This document shows, piece after piece, positions 30,940 to 37,881 of a stretch of DNA of 37,881 nucleotides. The position numbers were made by a program, and so were the translations under genes. This DNA comes from JBDTRY01 sp039931435 (GTDB lineage Bacteria; Acidobacteriota; Thermoanaerobaculia; Gp7-AA8). Each line of letters begins with the position of its first letter. The stretch's first letter is position 1. Location of the stretch: assembly GCA_039931435.1 (NCBI GenBank), contig JBDTRY010000016.1, positions 1 through 37,881 on the forward strand. Reading direction: 5' to 3'. The notes under the pieces are model-generated. The model was not told the origin of the DNA and searched no databases. It was given only the letters and a program-made list of their open reading frames with translations.

Positions 30940-31961
30940 CAGAGATTGATCTGCCCGAGCGCTTCCGCAGCTTTCACGCGGACGTAGAGGTTCTCGTCAT
31001 TCTGTCCGGCCTTCTGGCGAAGGAGGTCAACGGTCGCAGAGTCGAAGGACTCACCGGATTTGGCAAGATTGGCCAGTGCGTCGATGGCCTTGATGCGCAC
31101 CGCGGGATTGGGATCGTTCTTCAAAGCCTCCACCAGAGCGGAGCGCGCTGCGGAAGCGGAGCCCGGAGGAATAGAACGCAGAGCCTCTACGGCTTTGATG
31201 CGCGCCCCCTCGTGCGTGTCATTTTTCAGCACGTTGGCCAGGGCCCGGACGAGATCCGGATTCGGGCTCGTTTCACCGCTGTAGGTTTCCTTGACGAACG
31301 CCATGGCGTTCGATTTCGAGAGCGACGAGTGATCCTGATTCTGCAATACGTATGACAGAACCCTCACCAGACCCTTCTCGTCGGGTCGGCCGGTGACCGT
31401 CACGTGCGAGGTCATGTCGAAGGCGATGGCCACCTTCTCCGATGTACCGTCCGGTTCGAGAAAGCGCACGTTGCGAATCTGGGGACGTCCCTCGATGTCC
31501 GGGCTGATCTGCGAGGCTGAAACCACCTGGCTCTCGGCGATGGAAAAAGGCGTGGTGCTCACGTTGTTCACCGTTGCGGGCGTGACGTAATTCTTTGGCC
31601 CTGAAACTGGGGCGGGAATCGTGCGATGACCCGCGTAGAACGAACCTCCGACGAGGATGACCATCGCCGCCGCCTGGGCCAGCCAGCGCCGGACGACGGG
31701 CCGGGGTCTGGCCATCGGAACCACCGTCCCCGCCGGTGTCAGCGAGGCGACGTGATCAAGGAAGCGCACTCTCAATCGCGTTGGGACGGGGACGTCATGA
31801 AGGGAATCCATTGCCGTCCATGTCAGGCGCCAGTTCTCCCACTGCAGGGCACACTCTTCACATCCCTCGATGTGAAGATGAGATCGTTCGCGAAGGTCGC
31901 TCTCGAGACTCTCGAGTAGCAACGCAGGCATGGCCTCTCTTACGGCATCACATTCAGGCAT
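30939..31961 (-). CDS. Anti-sigma factor with zinc finger, membrane helix and HEAT repeats
   Basis: The 340-residue protein begins with a zf-HC2-type zinc-binding motif (His30-x3-Cys34-x2-Cys37 in HIEGCEEC), as in anti-sigma factors. It has one membrane helix (about 92-108) and an extracytoplasmic part with a beta-rich segment (about 150-210). At about 220-340, HEAT-like helical repeats follow (ARIKAVEALRSIPPG, NPAVRIKAIDALANLA, YVRVKAAEALGQI). It should hold the sigma factor at the membrane until a signal reaches the outer HEAT domain. Its start overlaps the sigma gene by 22 bases and its stop overlaps the DUF4097 start by one, so all three are translated together. HEAT repeats on an anti-sigma factor are unusual outside a few phyla. 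Confidence 0.86.
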   Translation of the reverse strand: MPECDAVREAMPALLLESLESDLRERSHLHIEGCEECALQWENWRLTWTAMDSLHDVPVPTRLRVRFLDHVASLTPAGTVVPMARPRPVVRRWLAQAAAMVILVGGSFYAGHRTIPAPVSGPKNYVTPATVNNVSTTPFSIAESQVVSASQISPDIEGRPQIRNVRFLEPDGTSEKVAIAFDMTSHVTVTGRPDEKGLVRVLSYVLQNQDHSSLSKSNAMAFVKETYSGETSPNPDLVRALANVLKNDTHEGARIKAVEALRSIPPGSASAARSALVEALKNDPNPAVRIKAIDALANLAKSGESFDSATVDLLRQKAGQNDENLYVRVKAAEALGQINL

Positions 31962-32554
31962 TCGTTTCCTCCGCTCGCCGGCTCGGTGAGCGCTTTCTTC
32001 AGCGTTTCCATGGCGCGAAACACGCGCGTCTTCACTGCACCCTCGGAGCAGCCGGCAATCTGCGCGATCTCCGCGTACGAGAGTCCCTGATACCGCGAGA
32101 GCAGAATGGCCTCACGTTGTTCGGGCGTGAGAACGGTCAGTGCTTTCTGAACCCGCAGTTCGTCTTCTTTGCGCTCCAGGTCCCGATCCGGTGCCAGTTC
32201 GCTGGAGGTGGGCAGATGGATCAGAGTCTCGTCCGATTCACGGTTGCGGTTCTCGGCCTTCCTCAGGTAGTCGCGGCAGTGGTTCGCTGCAATCGAAAAG
32301 AGCCAGGTCGAAAGTTTGGCATCGCCGTGGAACTGGGTCGCATATTTGAGCATCTTTACAAAGACTTCCTGGGTAGCATCCTCGGCCGCCTCGGCGTTTC
32401 TCAGGAACCGATAGGCGAAGTTGTAGATTCGCGCGCTGTAACGATCGAAGACCTCCGCCGCCGGCGAGAAGTCCCCCGACTGCACGAGCTTCATCAGCTC
32501 CTGATCACTCAGGCCCTTCATGCCAGCCAAATCTGTCTCTTTCGACGTCCGCAT
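31940..32554 (-). CDS. ECF RNA polymerase sigma factor (RpoE-like)
   Basis: This sigma factor has 204 residues. Region 2 (about 30-105) includes RIYNFAYRFLRNAEAAEDATQ, then EVFVKMLKYATQF and LSTWLFSIAANHCRDYLRK, the core-binding and -10 recognition helices. Region 4 (about 135-190) includes LTPEQREAILLSRYQGLSY and AEIAQIAGCSEGAVKTRVFRA, the -35 recognition helix-turn-helix. There is no region 1 or 3, as expected for ECF factors. It directs RNA polymerase to a stress or envelope regulon and is paired with the anti-sigma factor whose gene overlaps its 3' end. An ATG eleven codons in is an alternative start. I did not find a convincing autoregulated ECF promoter upstream. Confidence 0.94.
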   Translation of the reverse strand: MRTSKETDLAGMKGLSDQELMKLVQSGDFSPAAEVFDRYSARIYNFAYRFLRNAEAAEDATQEVFVKMLKYATQFHGDAKLSTWLFSIAANHCRDYLRKAENRNRESDETLIHLPTSSELAPDRDLERKEDELRVQKALTVLTPEQREAILLSRYQGLSYAEIAQIAGCSEGAVKTRVFRAMETLKKALTEPASGGNECLNVMP

Positions 32555-32685
32555 TGTTTAAAGGTTACGGTTTCTGCAGGGTCTTGTGCCTTTCGCGGCC
32601 CGAGGATGGGAGTCCAGTCTCCGAGGTGGGACCGACGCGGAGAGTTCCGGGTTTCCGCGCCGAGTGCCGGATGAGCGCCTGCGAC

Positions 32686-33942
32686 TCAGATCCCAACAGC
32701 AGCCCGCGTCGATACATTCACCTCGCTGCCCAGCTCCTCCACCGGGGCCGAGCGCTCAATCACGGCCAGGCAGAGGGCGATGACATTCAGCAGGGTCAGC
32801 AGGACCTCGGTGTCCCCGAAATTGAACTCGAAGAGCCCGGCCACCGCCAGTCCCAGAGTCACCCCCACGCAGGCGTCGGCGAACAGCCTTGCCATACGGT
32901 TGGTCCGCCGGACCAGCATGCACTCCCGAAGCACGACCCCGAGGAGCAGAACGTAAGCCACGAGGGCCATCACCCCCCGCTCAGCCCAGATCTGAATGGG
33001 ATTGTCGTGGAGGTGCGGGATGCGGAACCGGGGCGCGTCCGCGCGGCGATAAAGCGGATAAATTTCTTTGACGTTTGCCGGACCCACACCGAAGAGTGGG
33101 TAGTCGCGGATCATCTCCACTCCGGCCTCGGCCATGCGAATTCGGTCGAGGTTGGAGGACTGCGTGGTGTCGAACGAAGAAACCAGCCGCGAGAAAAGAG
33201 CGATGGGGCTGAAGGTGATGGCCAGGATGACCAAGGGAGCCAGATAGAACACGAGCCGCCAGCGTCGCATGAGAAGGATGGCCCCGGCGCCGACGATCCA
33301 GCCGATCCACGCCCCCCGGGTGAAGGTGAAGACGAGTGCCACCGTGCTGGCACATGCTGCGAGCATCGCTGCAGGTTGTCTCGTTCCCGCGGCCAGGACG
33401 ATGAACAGCAGCGAGAGGGCGAGCATGATCCCGGAAAAGGTCATGACATGCGAGAGAGTTCCGGTGATACGCCGGGCCAGCTCCAGCGAGGAGTAGTCGA
33501 GAAAGAAATACTGGTAGAGACCGTATAGCCCCTGTGCCACAGCCAGAATGAGCAGGGCGGCAATGGTGACGCGGATGGTGACTGCGGTTGTGCGGTGCAG
33601 GGAAATGGCCAGCGGAACGACCAGAAACGTGAACCATTCACTCAATTCCAGCCGGTGCCATGAGCTTGGGTGAATGATCGTGGCCACCGTGGAAGCAGCG
33701 GCATAGGCGAGCAGGGGAAAATAGAGCGGATGGAATGTGAACTGAAGCTCTTTCTTCCATCCGGCGATGAATCCGGAGATCACAGCCAGACCGAGGAAAA
33801 CCTCCGAGCTGGCGATCCATCCGATGCAGAGGAGGTGGCCGAAATAGAAGAAAATCGTCAGCTGCAATGCACGGGGCAAACCTCGAAGCTGGCGGATGTA
33901 GCGGGTGCAGACGGCGATCGTCGAGGAGTTGGTGACTGTCAG
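32686..33942 (-). CDS. O-antigen ligase/polymerase family membrane protein
   Basis: The protein has 418 residues from the proposed start and at least ten hydrophobic helices. A long loop near the C-terminal third holds MIRDYPLFGVGPANVKEIYP and HLHDNPIQIWAERG, the Wzy_C/WaaL hallmark with conserved His and Asn. Such proteins transfer or polymerise lipid-linked glycans on the periplasmic face, consistent with the GT4 glycosyltransferase nearby. The start is open. No ATG, GTG or TTG lies near the end of the upstream Trm112-like gene. CTG 33942 overlaps that stop as CTGA. GTG 34020 would code a basic tail within the Trm112 gene. TTG codons lie about 21-25 codons further in. Confidence 0.85.
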   Translation of the reverse strand: MTVTNSSTIAVCTRYIRQLRGLPRALQLTIFFYFGHLLCIGWIASSEVFLGLAVISGFIAGWKKELQFTFHPLYFPLLAYAAASTVATIIHPSSWHRLELSEWFTFLVVPLAISLHRTTAVTIRVTIAALLILAVAQGLYGLYQYFFLDYSSLELARRITGTLSHVMTFSGIMLALSLLFIVLAAGTRQPAAMLAACASTVALVFTFTRGAWIGWIVGAGAILLMRRWRLVFYLAPLVILAITFSPIALFSRLVSSFDTTQSSNLDRIRMAEAGVEMIRDYPLFGVGPANVKEIYPLYRRADAPRFRIPHLHDNPIQIWAERGVMALVAYVLLLGVVLRECMLVRRTNRMARLFADACVGVTLGLAVAGLFEFNFGDTEVLLTLLNVIALCLAVIERSAPVEELGSEVNVSTRAAVGI

Positions 33943-34178
33943 AGTTGCTCGATCGCTTCCTCGACCAGCATCACCGGGATGTCGCTCACGATCGGGTAGA
34001 CGCGTTGGCAGCGGACGCACTGGAGTCCCTCTTCCACAACCGGTTCCTCGTCACGGAACTTGTCCCGGTACTTGTCTCGAATGTTCGTCCGCTGTTCTTC
34101 GGGAAGAGAGATCAACTTGACCTCCTCTTTGCAGAGCGGGCAAGCTAGTATCTCGAGCAGTTCCGCGTCGACGGCCAT
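33939..34178 (-). CDS. Trm112-like zinc-ribbon protein
   Basis: The 79-residue protein has the family layout MAVDAELLEILACPLCKEEV, an acidic/basic helix, LQCVRCQRVYPIVSDIPVML and a short acidic end. CPLC (residues 13-16) and CVRC (54-57) form a zinc ribbon and YPIVSDIPVML is the conserved Trm112/YcaR signature. In eukaryotes Trm112 activates methyltransferases; bacterial homologues are usually of unknown role and often lie near envelope genes, as here. The gene is divergent from the GT4 gene, only 39 bases away, and its end overlaps the proposed ligase start. TAAACT eight bases before the ATG is a weak -10-like box and no Shine-Dalgarno is clear. Confidence 0.9.
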   Translation of the reverse strand: MAVDAELLEILACPLCKEEVKLISLPEEQRTNIRDKYRDKFRDEEPVVEEGLQCVRCQRVYPIVSDIPVMLVEEAIEQL

Positions 34179-34217
34179 GTCAACTCAGTTTATCACGAGA
34201 CTTTTTCGGAGAATCCG

Positions 34218-35306
34218 CTGAAAGTACTTCATCTTGCATCGTCCAACCGGTGGACCGGCGCAGCGGCCCCCGCCTACACGGAAGTGGAAGCGCTGCGCTC
34301 CGCTGGGATCGACGCTCACTTCGGATATGTCGGCGGCTACAGACTGGAAGCGAGGATCGGCGGAACGCCGTTCGTGCACGAGATCATCCTCAAGAAACAG
34401 AACCCATGGACGTTCTTTTCCACTTTGAAATCCATTCAGAGACTTCAGGGCAACGATCCGTTCGCCATCATTCACGCCCACCTCACCTACGATCACTGGC
34501 TGGCCTCGTTCGCGGCGCGGAACTCCTCGCTGCGTGTTGTACGCACCTTTCACGCACTTCGGCCCCTCCGTGAGGGGATCGCCACGCCGTTCATGCTCGA
34601 AAGAACCCAGGCCGTGGCCGTCGTCAATGAGGCCTTCCTTCGCGATCCGTCGATCGATGGCCGGCCGGCCTTTTTCACACCTCCGCCGGTCGACCATCTG
34701 CAATTCCATGCTGACGGCGGTAACGTGCGGCAGTCCCTCGGGATCGACCCTTCGGTTTCCGTGGTCGGCTTCATCGGAAAGGTGGCGCCGAAGCGAGGCT
34801 TCGAAGAGGGCATGCTGGTGTTCCGGGAGCTGAAACGAATGCGGCCTGACGTGAAGCTGCTGATCATCGGCAGAGGACCTCACCGGGGGTTTCTTGAGCA
34901 GCTTGCGATCGAACTGCAGATCGCGGACGACGTGATCTGGGCGGGTTATCACGAGGAGGACCTCGCCGAGCACTTTCGGGCAATGGATGTGATGCTGTTT
35001 ACGCGGACCGGTTCTGATGAGGGCCACCGCGCCGTTTCGGAAGCCATGGCCTGCGGAACGCCGGTCGTGTCCTATCCGATCGAAGGCATCGAGGCTGTGC
35101 TGGGATCTCTGGCCGCACAAATGACCAGCGAGACGGATCAACCAGTTTCTCTGGCAAGGCGTGCCCAAGCTGTGCTGAACGAGCCGGCCGGGCCGCTCAG
35201 GGCGGCCTGTGCGGCCGAGACGCTGCGTTTCGGATTTTCGGAATCAGCCCGGCGGCTGGTCGAAGTCTACGATGCAGCGTTGCGTTTCGGGCCGCGCAGA
35301 AGTTGA
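34218..35306 (+). CDS. GT4-family glycosyltransferase, probable CTG start
   Basis: The 362-residue protein has the GT-B fold. The N-terminal strand KVLHLASSNRWTGAAAPAY leads to VVRTFHALRPLREG. C-terminal donor-site motifs are VVGFIGKVAPKRGFEEGMLV, LLIIGRGPHRG, and EGHRAVSEAMACGTPVVSYP with the E-x7-E pair. It transfers a sugar from a nucleotide donor to a glycan acceptor, likely in envelope glycan synthesis. The first canonical start in frame is GTG 34284, which would cut off the first strand and the Gly-rich turn. CTG 34218 is six bases after GGAG (34208-34211) and gives the expected N-terminus. No ATG, GTG or TTG lies in frame between the upstream region and GTG 34284. Confidence 0.85.
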   Translation: MKVLHLASSNRWTGAAAPAYTEVEALRSAGIDAHFGYVGGYRLEARIGGTPFVHEIILKKQNPWTFFSTLKSIQRLQGNDPFAIIHAHLTYDHWLASFAARNSSLRVVRTFHALRPLREGIATPFMLERTQAVAVVNEAFLRDPSIDGRPAFFTPPPVDHLQFHADGGNVRQSLGIDPSVSVVGFIGKVAPKRGFEEGMLVFRELKRMRPDVKLLIIGRGPHRGFLEQLAIELQIADDVIWAGYHEEDLAEHFRAMDVMLFTRTGSDEGHRAVSEAMACGTPVVSYPIEGIEAVLGSLAAQMTSETDQPVSLARRAQAVLNEPAGPLRAACAAETLRFGFSESARRLVEVYDAALRFGPRRS

Positions 35307-35391
35307 CTGGCTGGGGTGGCGCCAACGCCTCACAGCCGGCCACGCCGCTGATTGATTCTGCGAGGTTTCCGGTCGAGTTTGACCCCTACGA

Positions 35392-35397
35392 TAGAAT
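35392..35397 (+). promoter_or_regulatory. -10 element for arcA, near-leaderless
   Basis: TAGAAT ends nine bases before the arcA ATG, the same hexamer and spacing as at glyQ. The nine bases CACGGCCTT hold no Shine-Dalgarno. A clear -35 at 16-18 bases is missing; TTGACC at 35379 is too close. Transcription would start at or within a few bases of the ATG. Confidence 0.42.
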
Positions 35398-35406
35398 CAC
35401 GGCCTT

Positions 35407-36678
35407 ATGCGTTTGAACGTCACCAGCGAGGTCGGGAAACTGAAAAGCGTCCTCGTTCACCTCCCCGGCCGGGAGATTGACGTAATGAGTCCCCGGATGA
35501 TGGAGGACCTTCTTTTCGACGACATCCTCTACGGTCAGCTGGCCAGGGAGGAACACCGTCGCTTCCAGCAGATCATGCGTTACGTCGTCGAGGATGTGTA
35601 CGACATCCAGGATCTGCTCGAGGAGATATTCGAGGAACCGGAGCAGAAGCGGCTGGTCGTCGCCGACTTCTGCAAACGGAGCCGTCTTTCGCCCAGACTC
35701 TGCGAGGAACTGGCGGACGAGAACGCTGCCCATCTTGCCGAAATCATCATCGGCGGCATCGTTACTCCACAGAGTGCCCGGTCTGGCGAACTTCCCGGTT
35801 TCGTTCTCGCGCCCGTCCCGAATCTGTTTTTCATGCGTGATCCGCAGACGGTCATCGGTGATGGTGTGGCGATCTGCGCCATGGCGACCGCGGCCCGTCA
35901 GCGCGAGTCGCTTCTTTCTCACTACGTCTTCAAGCATCACCGGGACTTTCGCCGGAAAGATGTGCTGTGGATGGATCCATGGGAGACACCGCCCCCGCGG
36001 GTGAAGGGGGCACGAAAACCGACCATCGAGGGCGGAGACGTTCTCGTGGCGCGGCGGGATCTGCTTGTCGTGGGAATCTCAGCGCGCACAAATCGAGCCG
36101 GAATCGAGTATCTCGCTGACTCTCTGAAGGCCTCTGGTGCAGGAGTGAAAACGATCATCATGGTCGAAATCCCACGACTTCGATCGTTCATGCATCTCGA
36201 TACCGTTTTTACCATCATCAGCGAGAACGAAGCACTCGTCTACCCTCCCGTAGTATTCAGGGGAGGTGGCGAGGAAGCGAAGGTGTACCAGGTAGATCTG
36301 ACGAAGCGGCAAACCGTCTACTCGTCGCAGAAATCTCTGATGCAGGCGCTGAAAAAAAAGGGCATGGACCTCGAGCCCATTTCGTGCGGTGGTGATCAGC
36401 CCATCAACCAGCAACGCGAGCAGTGGACTGATGGCGCAAACGCTTTCGTACTCGCGCCTGGAATCATTCTCCTCTACGACCGCAACACCAACACTGCCGA
36501 CGAACTGACGGCTCATGGCTATGAGGTCGTGTACGAAGACGATCTGCTTCTCGGGCGCAGCGAGCTGGAGACCTGGACGGACAAGAAATACGCCATCCAG
36601 ATCCAGGGGCACGAACTCTCGCGTGCACGGGGAGGTCCCCGCTGCATGACCATGCCTCTCGAGCGTGAAGAACTCTGA
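35407..36678 (+). CDS. arcA: Arginine deiminase
   Basis: The 423-residue enzyme begins with the family start VTSEVGKLKSVLVHLPGREI. It shows the guanidino-group-modifying fold's catalytic residues: Asp145 in NLFFMRDP, Glu208 and Asp211 in TIEGGDVL, His263 in SFMHLDTVF, and the nucleophile Cys413 in RGGPRCMTMPL. It hydrolyses arginine to citrulline and ammonia, the first step of the arginine deiminase pathway, which yields ATP and raises pH. Length is close to the usual 400-420. It is followed after 73 bases by carbamate kinase, the last enzyme of the pathway. The middle enzyme (ornithine carbamoyltransferase) is not in the window. Confidence 0.97.
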   Translation: MRLNVTSEVGKLKSVLVHLPGREIDVMSPRMMEDLLFDDILYGQLAREEHRRFQQIMRYVVEDVYDIQDLLEEIFEEPEQKRLVVADFCKRSRLSPRLCEELADENAAHLAEIIIGGIVTPQSARSGELPGFVLAPVPNLFFMRDPQTVIGDGVAICAMATAARQRESLLSHYVFKHHRDFRRKDVLWMDPWETPPPRVKGARKPTIEGGDVLVARRDLLVVGISARTNRAGIEYLADSLKASGAGVKTIIMVEIPRLRSFMHLDTVFTIISENEALVYPPVVFRGGGEEAKVYQVDLTKRQTVYSSQKSLMQALKKKGMDLEPISCGGDQPINQQREQWTDGANAFVLAPGIILLYDRNTNTADELTAHGYEVVYEDDLLLGRSELETWTDKKYAIQIQGHELSRARGGPRCMTMPLEREEL

Positions 36679-36751
36679 TGCCTCCGTCATCGTCGGACGA
36701 ATCAGCGGAACGAACCTCGACAGTCAGGCGCCTCAGAAAGGGTTGACTGCG

Positions 36752-37717
36752 GTGAACGCGGAATTTCCGTCGGATCAGATCGCGGTCATTGCCTTTGGCG
36801 GCAACGCACTGCTTCGGCCCGACGACCGGGGCACGCAGGAAGAACAGATTGCCCGCGCCCGCCAGGCCGCTCGCTGGCTCTGCGAGATCTGCCAGAACGG
36901 ATTCCGGGCCATCGTCGTCCACGGCAATGGTCCTCAGGTGGGAAACATCCTCGTACAGGCCGAAGAGGCCTCGACGAAGATCCCGCCGCAGTCGCTCGAT
37001 GTGGCGGTGGCTCAGACCGAGGGGTCCATGGGGTTCCTTCTGCAGCAGGCCATGCGCAATCGATTGACCACGCTGGGCCTGCCGTCGGAGGTGGCCACGG
37101 TCCTGACGGAGGTCGAGGTGGACGTCAACGATGTTGCCTTCAAGCGACCCACCAAACCGGTCGGTCCTTTCTTCACGAAGTATCGCGCCGAAGCACTCTC
37201 ACGTGATTTCGGCTGGCAGATGCGGGAGGATTCCGGTCGGGGGTGGCGGAAGGTCGTTCCTTCTCCTCGTCCCACGCGCATTCTCAACCAGACCATGATC
37301 AGCCTGATGCTTACACAGGCGAACGTCCTGATCGCCGCCGGTGGTGGCGGCATTCCCGTCATTCGGGGGCGGGACGGACAGTGGCGAGGTGTGGAAGCGG
37401 TGATCGACAAGGATTTCTCATCCGCGCTTCTGGCCCGAGGCATCGGAGCATCGCTCTACATCATTCTCACCGGCGTTCCCCAGGTTTCCGTTGCATTCGG
37501 GAAACCGGAGCAGAGACCGTTGGGGCGGGTCCCGGTCGCGGAGGCGCGGTCTTACCTCGCCGCGGGTGAATTTCCGCCCGGTTCAATGGGTCCCAAAATC
37601 GAAGCCGCAATCGAATTCGTCGAGGCCACCAGGCAGGAAGTTCTGATCACCGACGTCGACAACCTTCGTCAGGGGTTGGCAGGGGAAGCAGGAACGAGAA
37701 TTGTTCCGGATGAATGA
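36752..37717 (+). CDS. arcC: Carbamate kinase
   Basis: From GTG 36752, with AAAGGG nine bases upstream, the product has 321 residues. An earlier GTG at 36665 would overlap arcA by 14 bases and add 29 non-conserved residues. Key motifs are AVIAFGGNALLRPDD (phosphate-binding Gly-Gly-Asn), VVHGNGPQVGNILVQAE, VAQTEGSMGFLLQQ, GGGGIPVIRG, VIDKDFSSALLA and FPPGSMGPKIEAAI, all typical of ArcC. It transfers phosphate from carbamoyl phosphate to ADP, the ATP-making step of the arginine deiminase pathway. It is in an operon with arcA. The 164 bases after it contain only intergenic repeats up to the end of the window. Confidence 0.96.
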   Translation: MNAEFPSDQIAVIAFGGNALLRPDDRGTQEEQIARARQAARWLCEICQNGFRAIVVHGNGPQVGNILVQAEEASTKIPPQSLDVAVAQTEGSMGFLLQQAMRNRLTTLGLPSEVATVLTEVEVDVNDVAFKRPTKPVGPFFTKYRAEALSRDFGWQMREDSGRGWRKVVPSPRPTRILNQTMISLMLTQANVLIAAGGGGIPVIRGRDGQWRGVEAVIDKDFSSALLARGIGASLYIILTGVPQVSVAFGKPEQRPLGRVPVAEARSYLAAGEFPPGSMGPKIEAAIEFVEATRQEVLITDVDNLRQGLAGEAGTRIVPDE

Positions 37718-37728
37718 GTGATTTCTTC

Positions 37729-37845
37729 TTAGAGGCGTCGACCGAAGGAGTCTGTCATCCTGAGCGGGAAAACGTTGCAAGCTCCGGTGATGCGGGAATG
37801 ACACGATTACCACGGTGTCATCCTGAAGCGTCGAGCGAAGGATCT
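37729..37845. repeat. GTCATCC / GCGTCGAGCGAAGGAT repeats at the right edge
   Basis: TTAGAGGCGTCGACCGAAGGA (from 37729) and GAAGCGTCGAGCGAAGGAT (37825-37843) are two copies of the unit seen at 1726-1746. Between them TGTCATCCTGAGCGGG (37753-37768) and TGTCATCCTGAAGCG (37817-37831) are half units like 3321-3338. No hairpin with a T-run is present, so the arcAC terminator is not obvious. No gene is seen. Confidence 0.6.
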
Positions 37846-37881
37846 GAGCGTCCGGATAAACCGGCGCGGAGTCGTGAGTGA

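Noticed and set aside
34185..35168. 327-codon minus-strand frame
   Set aside because: It is antisense to the GT4 glycosyltransferase. It has the typical composition of a shadow frame.
1..37881. CRISPR array, rRNA, tRNA, prophage or transposase
   Set aside because: No regular spaced repeat array, conserved rRNA segment, tRNA T-loop motif in intergenic DNA, or mobile-element enzyme was found by reading. A tRNAscan-type search was not possible.

Overview
This window is a GC-rich (roughly 58-60% by eye), densely packed bacterial chromosome segment. It has no transposase, integrase, phage gene, rRNA, recognisable tRNA or CRISPR array. Three features fit a Gram-negative-type heterotroph: lipoproteins with clear lipoboxes, an O-antigen-ligase-like protein and an AmgK-like sugar kinase. 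Acidobacteriota is my best guess. It rests on the bifunctional homocysteine methyltransferase/MTHFR, the many Ser/Thr kinases and FHA proteins, an AhbA-AhbB-type fusion, a zinc-finger/HEAT anti-sigma factor, and GTCATCC-type intergenic repeats. That assignment is inference from gene content, not a phylogeny.

Layout. 1-1.4 kb: glyQ and the start of glyS (minus). 1.4-1.9 kb: repeat-bearing intergenic DNA. 1.9-5.5 kb: an MscS channel, a Pro/Thr-rich lipoprotein and a lipoprotein with two retropepsin-like domains. 5.7-7.8 kb: the homocysteine methyltransferase/MTHFR fusion behind a leader that matches the SAM-II riboswitch and ends in an intrinsic terminator. 7.8-10.3 kb: a class A penicillin-binding protein, divergent from a 37-residue lysine-rich H1-like protein. 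10.3-17.6 kb: a minus-strand signalling operon in the order PP2C phosphatase, small VIT-like ORF, FHA protein, kinase-FHA, transmembrane kinase, TPR protein, FAD monooxygenase. It is divergent from an FHA-GAF-adenylate cyclase that leads into thiD, lepB, a DUF4845-like protein and a beta-propeller. 22.5-24 kb: a TPP riboswitch and thiC. 24-26 kb: a small membrane protein, an AhbA/AhbB siroheme decarboxylase-like fusion and a DUF309 protein. 26-26.4 kb: a miniature inverted-repeat element. 26.4-29.2 kb: NAD isocitrate dehydrogenase, AmgK-like kinase and cyclophilin lipoprotein. 29.3-32.6 kb: ECF sigma factor, anti-sigma factor and DUF4097 protein. 32.7-35.3 kb: O-antigen ligase, Trm112-like protein and a GT4 glycosyltransferase. 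35.4-37.7 kb: arginine deiminase and carbamate kinase.

Themes. (1) Phosphothreonine signalling: kinases, a phosphatase and three FHA proteins lie together, and the cytoplasmic linker of one kinase carries three T-[IV]-x-D motifs that look like FHA docking sites. (2) Metabolite-sensing RNA: a SAM-II-like leader on methionine synthesis and a TPP leader on thiC. (3) Unusual translation starts: many genes overlap by four bases (ATGA, GTGA), two more may use CTGA, one glycosyltransferase seems to start at CTG behind a good Shine-Dalgarno, and glyQ and arcA share a TAGAAT-N9-ATG arrangement suggesting near-leaderless mRNAs. (4) Intergenic repeat families recur at several places and in one case run into the end of a coding sequence.
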